Part shown: positions 33,475 through 43,132 of the stretch, piece by piece
Numbering within the stretch: the first letter of the stretch is position 1
Layout: each line of letters opens with the position of its first letter
Assembly: GCA_013423325.1 (NCBI GenBank)
Contig: BLJB01000149.1
Span: 62,001 to 126,000 of the forward strand
Length of the DNA stretch: 64,000 nucleotides
Origin: Usnea hakonensis
Taxonomy: Eukaryota; Ascomycota; Lecanoromycetes; Lecanorales; Parmeliaceae
Direction of reading: 5' to 3'
Made by a program: the position numbers and the translations under genes
Notes under the pieces: model-generated
Databases searched by the model: none
Told to the model about the DNA's origin: nothing
Seen by the model: the letters and a program-made list of their open reading frames with translations, nothing else

Positions 33475-34807
33475 GAAATTATAGTTGTAGGCAAAACAGT
33501 CACCGAGGACAAGAAGCATTGCAAGGACACAGAGATGTACATGTTGAAACAAGGAAGAGGAGGAGACAGGGGAGGTTTTGCGAATTATGTGGCTTGTTTC
33601 ATTCGGGGGGCTCCAATGGTAAAGTCAGGATTTGGAGGTTTTAGCCTTTGTGTGCTCGAGAAGATAGGAATGGAAGCATTCACCAACCTTTAATTTACTA
33701 ACCAGATATCAATTCTGTGGAAGCTTGAAGTGGTTATAGAATCTCCATGTCAGTCCTCAAAAGCATGGATGGTTTGGAGCCCCTTGAAGTTTGAAGGCGC
33801 CATCCCACTCTAGCGCCTGGGGGCTGGGGCTTGACCAGTAGGTTGTAAGTCGGGGCTTCCTCCCGCCTTCCCGGACCCAAGCCAATTCATAACAAACTTA
33901 CCTACCTTAAGTCGTTCACATTTTGACCATCACCCCTTGTTGATGTATACCTATGTGCCTGATCATTCGATGTTCTTCTTTTTCCAAGAGGGGGAAAACA
34001 TTGCCGTGCGTTCCCGGACTCGCTCCTTACAGCGACTGCCATTGACCGGACGGTTACTACCTCTACTTAACCTCTATGATCTCAATGCCTTCGCACGCAA
34101 TGCTCTTTCCGCTTGAAAATCCTGGAAGAGCCCCTGCATATCTACCACCTTAAGTGTATCTTCAGCTCAAATGTGGACTTCGATCCATGCAAGACTTCTA
34201 CGGAAAAAGTGGTGTCTGCGTTCGAATGAAATGAGAATATCTACGCAGCCTGAACGTTTGCATTACCTTGTAGCGAAAGGTCGTACATCTATTAGCCTTC
34301 CCACTCAGGCTAACTTTCCGCAGTGCGCTGTGTTCGCGGTACCATTGATCAGCGTTTATTTCGGTTGATCTCAATTCGAAGCATGCAAAAGAATAGAGTC
34401 AACACGCAGAGCATCCGACTAGGAATGCGTGCATATCATGTGCCTCAATTCAGCTCGCCAACGTTATCATCCCATACGAAGAAGCAAGGCGCCTTGATGG
34501 GAAATGTCTGTTGAACAATTTGCTGGCAGTTTCATTTAGGCAATCTCTGCGAGAGGGTGTGAGAGATATGACGGAACGCTATGTTGATCTAGACCCCGAG
34601 AGTTATATTCTAGAGGGTGGAAGTGTGGAAGTGGATCGGCGTCGCTGAGTCTCGTGTGATGCAAATCTCCGGTGGATCCATACAGCCAGGCTCGGGGGAT
34701 TGATAGGACATATGCAAGAAATTGATCATGTGGATAGCCTCATTGCAATCGCTACGATTGGTAGTACTTTCTCCTTACATGATATTCCACAATCCTACCG
34801 TGGCACT
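33475..34807. other. Intergenic with a degenerate open frame
   Basis: No complete gene. A plus-strand frame from about 34399 is open to a TGA at 34646-34648 and reads coding-like (NVIIPYEEARRLDGK, then DMTERYVDLDPESYIL). The same frame continues past the stop (RWIHTARLGGLIGHM) toward the hydrolase gene on the other strand. I do not recognise it; it may be a relic. Confidence 0.3.
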
Positions 34808-35762
34808 TTAACCAAGTACCTTCAGCCCGAAGTCTCGCACTTTCTGGACCAACCCTTCCGTCCACGTCAGATGCGGCGAATGCCCAGCGGGACACCTGAA
34901 AACTGTCATATCCACACCCGGTCTCTGAGTCTGCATCGCAATCATCGCGTCTTGGTAAGCCGAAGGTAAAGCTAAATCATCTTCTGTCACCAGATAAGCA
35001 CAAGGCAAAGCGGTGTAAGCATCGTTCTCCAGTACGGTCGTAAGGACCTGTGAGGCTGTAAGAGTCGCCTCGTAATGCTTTGCAGTGGCTTCATCCAGGC
35101 CGTTGAAGAAATATTTTGCCCCATCTTTTGTGGAGGCGAGTCCGCTGAAGCCGTGTTTCTGGTTCAATAGAATCATCAGCTTATGGTTGAGTATCCATGA
35201 CCTACGGGTAGCCAGAAATTGACGACAAGAGGCCAAACTTTTTTTGCAGACTCACATGGAATTGGCAGTATGGTGGGATAACAGCTTCGCTACCGTCCTT
35301 CGGCTGAAAAAAGCTGTGCACAGACTCGCCCACTGGGATCAAAAATCCAGACTCATAAAACAGACCTATTATCCCTCCTGAGGCGCCTTTTGCCTTTCGA
35401 ATTTTTGCTTGGAGTTCCGGGATGGCCACCATCGTAGCAGTAAAGGCGCCAGCTGAATGCCCGACGAGAAGAACATGCTTGCCCGAGTCAATGATAAGCT
35501 GACTCAAAAGCTCGTGAAGGACTTTAGCATCATCAGCGGGCTGCGGATATCCATTCAGAGGCGGATTTTTGTCATAGTCGGGGTTGGAAATGTCGCCAAT
35601 ATTCATTTGGCGCAAATCCGAGGATGGTAGTTGCGGACAGTAGGCTTCGATACCCTGTGCTTTCAGAGCCTTAATAAAAGGCTGATAGGGTTCGGGAGTG
35701 TGGTAGGAACCATGACAGATGACCACTACGAATCTCGTTGTCGTTGTCGTCGTCACAGACAT
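34808..35762 (-). CDS. Alpha/beta hydrolase
   Basis: Exons 35762..35256 and 35158..34808 give 285 aa; the 97-nt intron (GTGAGT...AACCAG) is phase 0. It begins MSVTTTTTTRFVVVICHGSY. The oxyanion region is CHGSYHTPEPY and the nucleophile elbow is VLLVGHSAGAFT (GHSAG). The acidic residue probably lies in YLVTEDDLALP and the catalytic His in CPAGHSPHLTW. This is the short AB-hydrolase family common in fungi and bacteria, with no signal peptide, so probably cytosolic. The physiological substrate is unknown. It is the nearest intact gene downstream of a broken methyltransferase on the same strand. Confidence 0.85.
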
Positions 35763-36540
35763 CTTGGATAATGATTGTTCAGCAATCAGTCTGGTTCAGG
35801 TAAGAAGTGTGGAAAGGGCGAATGGTTGAAGGCATCTACAAAATTCTTTACTTACTTATGCACCTTACCGAAAGGCTATAAATTTACTGAAAGGTAGTAT
35901 ACACTACTAATTAGAAGTACAGTACAGAGACAATGTTTTATATTATGTACCTTACCGTCAGACAGTATCTTGTGAAATACTGTTTCTAAAATAGAATGTA
36001 ATATTATTGAAACGTTATAAAAAGAAACGGGGCTTAGGCGTTAACGTACTTTCAAAGATTTACCGTATTATTGCAGACTTCCGCCCATATAGACGGCAGA
36101 CGATTGTGAACGTAGCAGCCAATGTCGAACATGGTCACGCCAGGACTACAGCCTACTGGAAGTGTGTTGTCTGTCAACGAGATCCAATTCATTTGGGAAA
36201 AGACTTGATGCAAGCGAAGAGATAAGGGGCCATTCCATGTGAGTGACTCTTCTAATAGACTGTACGGAATGAGACACTTACTCTCTTTCGAAGCGATAGA
36301 AGACGCCGAAAAACAACTCGAACAACAAGGAGTCCCAGAGATGGCTGAGTGGGGACACTGCCACTGGCGTCGTAGCTGGAAGGTGATTTTGCCCTGTCAA
36401 AACGTCTGGCCAGAAATGATACGAGACGGACGAGCGTTTGTACTTTTTGAACTTGGTATGTATCTACTTCGATCAGCAAGAATTTACAGAGTCTGCTTGT
36501 TGCCAAGGTCGAACAAGCTGTGTTGGCAAAATCATAGCGC
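35763..36540. other. Intergenic, AT-rich, with uncertain frames
   Basis: The left part (35830-36060) is AT-rich with repeated ACCTTACCG and AGTACAG-like strings. The right part (36239-36547) is open on both strands. The plus frame reads EAIEDAEKQLEQQGVPEMAE with upstream and downstream donor-like sites; the minus side would be the 3' part of the broken methyltransferase. Neither is recognised, so nothing is called. Confidence 0.35.
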
Positions 36541-37174
36541 TCACTGAGATACGTATGGTTCTAGCAAGTCTGCTTTCCCTCTGCAATTAAGTGTCTGTGT
36601 ATAATCGCCTTCCGTCCATTGAAAAGCTCCACCCGGTTTCAAGACCAGAGTGAGATTGCGTACAGCGATTTCCCAGTCGGAGGGATTCATTGCCGCGACG
36701 AGAAGTCGGACATGAACGAGGTCATACCGATTGTGCTATTCAGGCGGTGCCGGCTGCTTGACATCCACGATACCGAGTTGAATATTTGGAGGCAGAGTAT
36801 TTGGCGCGGGGTATTGCGCATGGGATATGTCGAACCCACGAAGAGTTGCCGCGGGATAGATTTCTGCAAGTTGAGATAGAAAAACGCCTGTGCCGGTACC
36901 GATGTCCGCGATTGTGGGGGACTCCGATAGCTTCTGGGCGATTGATGGATGCACAAGGTATCCAATGTTTCTACAATCAAGTAAGTCAAGGAATCAGTAG
37001 ACTGCATGGCTCGAATTGGATGCGTACATCCATACCGGGTTAAAAGCTGACATTGCTCGTCCAATCTTGATGCTCCGTTAGCTAAGTCACGACAAGTACA
37101 GACCCATAAGTAAGCTGCTACCTTTGCACCTCCCTCGCGTTGCGACTCATATTGATACTGTAAGGGTAAGCCAT
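36541..37174 (-). pseudogene. Class I SAM-dependent methyltransferase, broken
   Basis: The ATG at 37174 starts MAYPYSINMSRNAREVQR, and exon-like pieces follow: GASRLDEQCQLLTR, then (after a GTATGG...TTGTAG intron) NIGYLVHPSIAQKL and the SAM-binding motif I, IADIGTGTGVFLSQLAEIYP. At 36736-36738 an in-frame TAG follows APPE, yet the same frame goes on with RYDLVHVRLLVAAMNPSDW and LTLVLKPGGAFQWTEGDY, the conserved post-I part of the family, ending at a TGA at 36541. The first intron also cannot be closed in phase with family sequence (one base off). Two independent lesions, with no recognisable C-terminal third, argue for a pseudogene. Assembly error is the alternative. Intact relatives methylate small molecules and often sit in metabolite clusters. 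Confidence 0.72.
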
Positions 37175-37705
37175 TTCTGGGGAAGATGAATTGCTAATTG
37201 ACTGGTAGTGGCCTAGAGGCACTGTAAGTAGAAAAGGAAAGTAAGGGGTTTAAGGCTGTGATTCAAGGTCTTTGAACAAGCCTTCCAATACTTTGGGGTG
37301 GGCAACTCAAGTTTTGCAACGCCATAATGTGACGAAAGAGAGATGAGCCTTGGGATACTTTAGGTGTGTGGGGTTGACTCCTGAATAGCAAATGCCAACA
37401 AAGAGACAGGTCATGCATAGGGTATCTATTCAAATCCGTACAGTATTATGGTCGATCTCACCCACTAGAAATTCCTGAGGTATTCCGAGCGTTAAAGTAC
37501 CTCCACATCTTGCGAGAATGTAAGATGGGCTCCATTTCGCGCATTTACTCGCTAGTCTTGAGAAAGCGTAAGCTGCATAATAGTCAGGCAGCCTACCTAC
37601 TTTAGATGCGAAGGAGAATATCTTATGTCATAGTACCGAATATTCATGACGACCACAACCATCCCAGACACCCTAAAGGCACAAGGACGTTCGAGAAACC
37701 ATGTC
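37175..37705. other. Intergenic
   Basis: The 5' flank of the broken methyltransferase and 3' flank of the PQ-loop gene. No gene is supported. Confidence 0.5.
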
Positions 37706-39064
37706 TTAAGATCCAGTTGAAACAGCGCCATAGTGACTGCTACGACTTTCCCTCCCGTCAAGCAGCGATTGCCTGACATTTCCATCAACCTCGCCATTAG
37801 AAGGACTATGAATGCGACTAGGCACCCAGCCAGGACTCGGTACCCATCCTCTCATCCAACCACGAACTCTTCGCCATCGAATTTTACCTTTATGGTCTTG
37901 GCCCAAGACAGATTTTTCAACATCGCCCTCGCCATACATCAAGAACTGTACGCCTACGGTAGCATCTAGTGCCAAGACACCAGCAGCACCAATCCAGAAG
38001 GGTGCAGCCAGAGTTATCCATGTGGCTCTGTCACTACCTTCCGAATCGACCCACCCGTGCAAGCCGTATGGCGGATAGGAGTCCCAAGCAAGAGGATTAG
38101 CAAGCAGAGAGGAGCTGTAGAATAGATTCCCGAAAAATGCAGCAATGAACAGGATTGGCGAAAGGCCAGCGGTGGAGCGGCGGTGTGCATTTCGGTAGAT
38201 TTGGGGAAGACGGGAGCCGAGATAGCAGCCAGTGGAGCACCACGAAAGTATGCGGCCTATTGACTCGGACGAGAACAACGTATTTGATGTGTCCTTGGAT
38301 TGTAGATATAGAGGAGAAGCATTAGACAGACCGACGCATAGTGTCGATACCAGTAGCAGCGCCTTGGGCGAAGGACCAAAAGAGGGAGTGCCGTGGTGCT
38401 CGGAGGGATAAGGAAAGGAGCCCCAGCCTAATTTTTCCTTTTCTTTGGAGAAGGAAGAGCTGATATCTCGTGCAGGGCCTTGGATATCTCGGGGCTTCGT
38501 GGGTGTATCCATGGCTTTTGTATCCGATTTTCCGTCCTTGGTGTCTGCGCTTGCAATCGAACTTCCATCAGACGGTAAAATATCGACTACAACTTGTCCC
38601 GAACCAGCGCCCGGTCCATTCGTCTCGGAAGTATTTTCCAGTGTTCCCCTTTTCCTTGGTGACTGCAGATGGATATACCAAATGTATTGTGACACCAATC
38701 CAATATCCACGGAGACGTAATAGCCGGCCACAACCACCTGCCAAGCTGCCTGCCTCGTTAAGATCGCACCTAATAGGTTCGACGAGTCTCCCAGTAACCA
38801 GATGCCCAAAAAGTATATAGACAACCCAGACGCCGATTTTAGTTGATAGTTTTTATAAATCTGGGGCATCTGGGCGAAGAGCCATGATATAATGCTGAGG
38901 ACGCCGAGGGCGGTGGATAGGAAGGCGAGGGAGGTAGGTACGCAGGAGTGGAAAGCGGAGGAGAACTTGATTAGATATTGGCTGATAGGCGTGCAGTGCT
39001 CTGGTAGGTTGACCCAATTTCCCAGCGGGTATGATAGAGACATTGCAGGGTTCGACGCATTCAA
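37706..39064 (-). CDS. PQ-loop vacuolar/lysosomal amino-acid transporter type
   Basis: Intronless, 452 aa. Two PQ-loop motifs define the family: QMPQIYKNYQLKSASGLS in the N-terminal half and SRLPQIYRNAHRRSTAGLS in the C-terminal half. Seven membrane segments are predicted by eye, with a long polar Ser/Lys-rich loop of about 100 residues between the two repeats. The charged C-terminal tail ends SSHYGAVSTGS. Yeast Ypq1-3 and human PQLC2 export cationic amino acids from the vacuole or lysosome, and Pro in each PQ motif is needed for transport; both are kept here. The substrate is inferred from the family only. An in-frame ATG at residue 8 is an alternative start. Confidence 0.88.
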   Translation of the reverse strand: MNASNPAMSLSYPLGNWVNLPEHCTPISQYLIKFSSAFHSCVPTSLAFLSTALGVLSIISWLFAQMPQIYKNYQLKSASGLSIYFLGIWLLGDSSNLLGAILTRQAAWQVVVAGYYVSVDIGLVSQYIWYIHLQSPRKRGTLENTSETNGPGAGSGQVVVDILPSDGSSIASADTKDGKSDTKAMDTPTKPRDIQGPARDISSSFSKEKEKLGWGSFPYPSEHHGTPSFGPSPKALLLVSTLCVGLSNASPLYLQSKDTSNTLFSSESIGRILSWCSTGCYLGSRLPQIYRNAHRRSTAGLSPILFIAAFFGNLFYSSSLLANPLAWDSYPPYGLHGWVDSEGSDRATWITLAAPFWIGAAGVLALDATVGVQFLMYGEGDVEKSVLGQDHKGKIRWRRVRGWMRGWVPSPGWVPSRIHSPSNGEVDGNVRQSLLDGRESRSSHYGAVSTGS

Positions 39065-40182
39065 GGAGGAAGAATCAGACGACCTCAGGCCATCTATCAG
39101 GTCCCGTCAAACGATATGAAGCCGCTAAAAAGCTTTCTGCTTGAAATTGGCGATGGGGTCTGACAGATGAGGTACGGATGAGCTGACTTGAGTCTGACTC
39201 TTTCGGAGAAGATGTAGCAGAGAATCCTTGAGCTGCCAGAGTCAGTGAAATTATTGTAGATTTAGCTCAGATAAAAGTACAGCTCCTAAGAAGACTGCCT
39301 TGAAAATGGACGATGCAAATAATGCTGTCGACAATTGCGGTGCCGACTCTGACAAAGAAAAGAGATAAGGAATCTTTGTTGACAACAGCGCAATGCCTGT
39401 GGTCAATGCAATTACCAAAACATTCAAAGATGGGAAGAAGAGTATGAGAAGGGAAGAAGATATAATCGCATGAAGTCATGCTGTATGGTCAAGGTCAGGA
39501 GAAGGAAGGAAGCCTGTGTCTGGCCCTGCACGAGGACGACCAGTGAATCGGATGCCTAGAGAAACATGTACTCGTACTAATAGCCATGCAGGAAAGAGGT
39601 AAGGGCGCAGTCTAATAGGTACTCTAATAACGAGTACTTTGTCGTATTGATGAGTTACATAATTATTATTCCCGGATCAGTGGTCATAAGCAACTTAGAA
39701 GTGGTGGCTGCTTTGGTCATGAGTTGGCTGGCTGGTAGTCTGACCCAAGAAAACCTTTAGAGAGTGGGATGATGGATGATGAAATCATTTAGATAAGAAC
39801 ATTGCCGAGATAAGGTAAGGCTATAAGCTCCCGATCTGGCTAGATCTTGTAGCTTTATTAAAGTAGTAGCAACGGAAAGTGTACGTAAAAACTCGCCGAC
39901 CTCATAAATTTACATAACATACTGACATAGCAATTAGTCCGACATCTTTGGATTGGCAACAATGGTAACAAAAGCATAATCTGCTAGCTTCTGTTCTTGA
40001 GCTCTTCCGTGTATATGTACTAATCCTGAATGACTTCGCTACAAATCCTATATACCCATCATACACGGTCCTGAATGTCTTCAGTCGCTGTCTGCTTGTA
40101 TCCAGAGTCATCCCCATTGTATGGTGGTCTGCATCATCGTGTGAGTGCTGACCCAGTATAAGGTTCAATCGCATTCTCTTAC
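39065..40182. other. Intergenic
   Basis: About 1.1 kb without a supported gene; it contains several GAGTAC/GTACTC-rich AT stretches (about 39560-39650). Likely upstream sequence of the PQ-loop gene and 3' flank of the next gene. Confidence 0.5.
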
Positions 40183-41069
40183 CTACCTGGCGAGGTTCTT
40201 CGCTCCCACAATGCCCGCAGCTCCCACTGCATACATGGCCAGCAAATTCCTCCAGCTCCCACTCTGACCAACAGCCAAGGCCACCAGATCATATACCATA
40301 CAACCCCCAAATATCCAATCGCTTGCGGCACTAGCAATGCCAAATCCAAGCCCGGTCACGACCTTGACGGTCATAGTTGCTGGAGCGTCCTTGAAGTAGG
40401 CAACGCTGCCGTTGTGAAGGAAGTCAAGAACACCAATACCCGCAAAGGTTCTTGATACGATGTTAGTAAGAATGGAGCTCGTGGAATTGGTATTCATAGG
40501 AGGAAGTTTGGCGAAGACATAGAACAGCTGGCTGAAGCTATTGACAAGGACAAAGACGTTGGCTATTTTCAGATGTTCTGTGTTCCAGAAAAACATCCAT
40601 GCTGAGATGATGTCAACAGCAAGTCAAGGATGGGTGACACTGGGAAACGTACTGCCGATACAGAGATTGCCGAGTGCATAGTAGGGTACAAAGTCGACTT
40701 CAATCCTGCGTCAGCATCATTCGCCTCGGAGGTGGTCCTCATCGCTGCATACCAATCTGATCTAACTCTTTGCGCTCATCTGGTTTTTTGGGATCAAGCT
40801 TATACAAGCGGTAGAGCCAGGCAAGCTGAAACATCTGTTGGGGAAAGAAGAAGCCGCCAATGAACTGAGGCTGAGGGCTCCAGAAGGATAGGTTTGCATA
40901 ATGGACGTCCATCATGTTCGGAGAAGAGAATATGCCATACTGCTGCAGAGCAAAGTCGTAGATGAAGGATGCTGGCGCCTGTCGAGGAAGTTAACAGATA
41001 CTAGGGGTATTGGTACAGCGGACGACCTACTAGCCATTTGGCAGTGGAGTATGAGAGTCCCATATTCAT
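40183..41069 (-). CDS. Conserved fungal multi-pass membrane protein, function unknown
   Basis: Four exons, 41069..41031, 40978..40753, 40697..40653 and 40601..40183, give 242 aa. Phases agree at all junctions; the second acceptor is TTGAAG right after a CTGAC branch, chosen because it gives LDQIVDFVPYYALGN. The start encodes MNMGLSYSTAKWLAPASFIY. The body contains FALQQYGIFSSPNMMDVHYA and LSFWSPQPQFIGGFFFPQQM, then CIGTWMFFWNTEHLKIANVF, a PPMNTNSTSSIL loop and LGFGIASAASDWIF. About five membrane segments are seen. I know this as a widely conserved filamentous-fungal protein without an assigned function. Most of it is hidden from single-frame reading because of the short exons. A donor-like GGTAGGTAAG at the stop means a further 3' exon cannot be excluded. 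Confidence 0.78.
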
Positions 41070-41742
41070 GATGGTTAACTGTAAAGATGAAGAAGAGATG
41101 AGCAGCGGCCCTGAGCTTTAAACGTTGTGGTAACCATTGCTGGCTGAATGTCGTCACCATAGTTCCTGGACGGACTATCTATCGGTCCGTGCGTATTCGT
41201 ATCTCTCCATCCGTCAGTTGCTCTACTCATTCTGCCGCCTAATACAACATAAGCACGGGTCTCAATTTGCAAGTTTCAGGTTCATACTAGTACTCGTACG
41301 ACATGTCAGATTTTGGGGACTTTCAGGTACGAGTACGGTGGAGTATAGATTCATTGATTATTCGTCAACCTCCCCGGCAAGTTCCAAATCTACATGAAGT
41401 CTAGATACGCCATGGAGCGATAACTATAAGCTACAACACAATGCTAATGCCGGACCCAACGGAGTTTGGCCCACCCTTGAGCCTAGCCAACCTTCTCGAG
41501 CAGTACCCCTCCATGACCGAAGATCAATCCTCTACTAGTCGCGAAGGAATAACTCGTAAATACGAGACATCCAACAGATCAGCGTTTCCTTTTCAATACC
41601 CATTACAAAGCATCCCCATTCCATACCAATACCGAATTGAAGAAAAAAAGAGATATATATATACGTGCATCGATAACACAAGTCATTGGAAGCTCTCCGT
41701 AAAACCCCACCTTTAGCCGATACGACCAGAACATCAATCAGC
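41070..41742. promoter_or_regulatory. Divergent intergenic upstream of the alcohol dehydrogenase
   Basis: The 673 bp between two divergent genes. No gene is supported. TATATATATA at about 41653-41662 (AGATATATATATACG) lies about 85 bp before the dehydrogenase ATG and is a fair TATA-box candidate. Confidence 0.45.
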
Positions 41743-42988
41743 ATGGCTTCTCAAATCCCCAAAACCCACAAGGCGGCCATGTTCAAAGAGAAGGGCGGTC
41801 CCCTTGTAGTCGAAGAGATCGAGACCAAGCAGCCTGAGGAAGGCGAGCTCCTTGTCAAGGTCGAGGCTTGTGGTGTTTGCCATTCCGAGGTCGTCGTCCA
41901 GCAAGCCATGTTTGGGACTCCATTGTAAGATCGAGTCCCGCGTCTTTCTGTGGTGATGCTGATGAGTGATAGCCCGAGGATTCCAGGCCACGAAGTCATC
42001 GGTCATGTCGTAGCCGTCGGGCCACACGAGAAAGCTTGGAAAGTTGGCGACAGGGTTGGTGGCGGTTGGCACGGCGGGCATGATGGTTGTGGCCCACTCG
42101 CGTCTCCAGTGCCAATACCGACCTAACACCATCCGCAACAGGAACCTGCAAACAATGCAAACGAGGCTTCAACCAGGCTTGCTCAAACGAGCTAATCAAC
42201 GGCGTGACCCGCGACGGTGGATGTATGTCTCACAACATCCCAAGCACATCCAGATTGCTAACTTGAATCCAAGTCGCCGAATACTGCACCCTCCGCTCCG
42301 AAGCCGCCGTCCACATCCCCACCCACGTCGACGCCGCCAGCTACGCCCCCATCCTCTGCGCCGGCGTCACCGTCTTCAACTCCATGCGCCAAATGAAAGT
42401 CACGAGCGGCGAAACCGTCGCGGTCCAAGGTCTCGGCGGCCTCGGCCACCTGGCCCTCCAATACGCGAATAAAATGGGCTACAAGGTCGTCGCGCTCTCG
42501 AGCTCGGGCGGCAAGGAGAAGTTCGCCAAGGATTTGGGCGCGCATGTGTATGTGGATTCGAGCAAGGAGAATCACGCAGAGGCGTTGACTAAGATGGGCG
42601 GGGCGGCGATGATTGTGAGCACGGCGCCGAATCCGGATATCATGGGCGATTTGACGAATGGGTTGGCGCCGGGGGGGAAGTTGCTGCTCTTGTCTCGTAA
42701 GCTGCCACTACCCTGCATCTTAACCGTTCACGGGACCCCGAATACTGACCGTGATTGATAGCGAGCGGGGATGTCAGCATCAATGTGGGGACTTTGATCC
42801 TAAAGGGCGCTTCGGTCCACGGGTGGCCGTCGGGCCAGGCGCTGGATTCGGAAGAAGCGATTGATTTCGCGGAATTGCATGGTGTCAAGTGCTTGGTTGA
42901 GACGTTCCCGCTGGCAAAGGCGAATGAGGCGTATGAGCATATGATGGGCGGGCACCCGCGGTTCAGATGCGTGTTGGTGATGGGGTGA
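41743..42988 (+). CDS. Zinc-type alcohol dehydrogenase
   Basis: Five exons, 41743..41924, 41973..42085, 42142..42222, 42274..42696 and 42762..42988, give 341 aa. Start MASQIPKTHKAAMFKEKGG. Catalytic-zinc ligands are seen in EACGVCHSE (Cys46) and IPGHEVIG; GGWHGGHDGTCKQCKRG follows after splicing at a weaker GTTGTG donor. The NAD(P) site is VAVQGLGGLGHLALQYANK. The C-terminal part has GASVHGWPSGQALDSEEAID and ends RFRCVLVMG. The full four-Cys structural zinc lobe of yeast Adh1 is not kept. Family members oxidise primary or aromatic alcohols or reduce the aldehydes. The gene is convergent with the A-T-R reductase, 144 bp apart, so the two could act on one product. Substrate unknown. Confidence 0.88.
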
Positions 42989-43132
42989 GGAGGTGGGTGG
43001 TTATGAGCCGTGAGGGAATGGGATAGTGGCAGCACGTGTAGATAGGAATTGCATTTCAATCTAGATACGTAACCGAATCCATTGCTCCAAAGATGACAAT
43101 TCAGTTCCTCCTACTTAGGTATTCCCCATCCC

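Noticed and set aside
42044..42472. 142-codon Arg/His-rich frame, plus strand
   Set aside because: Out-of-frame shadow of alcohol dehydrogenase exons, running through two of its introns.
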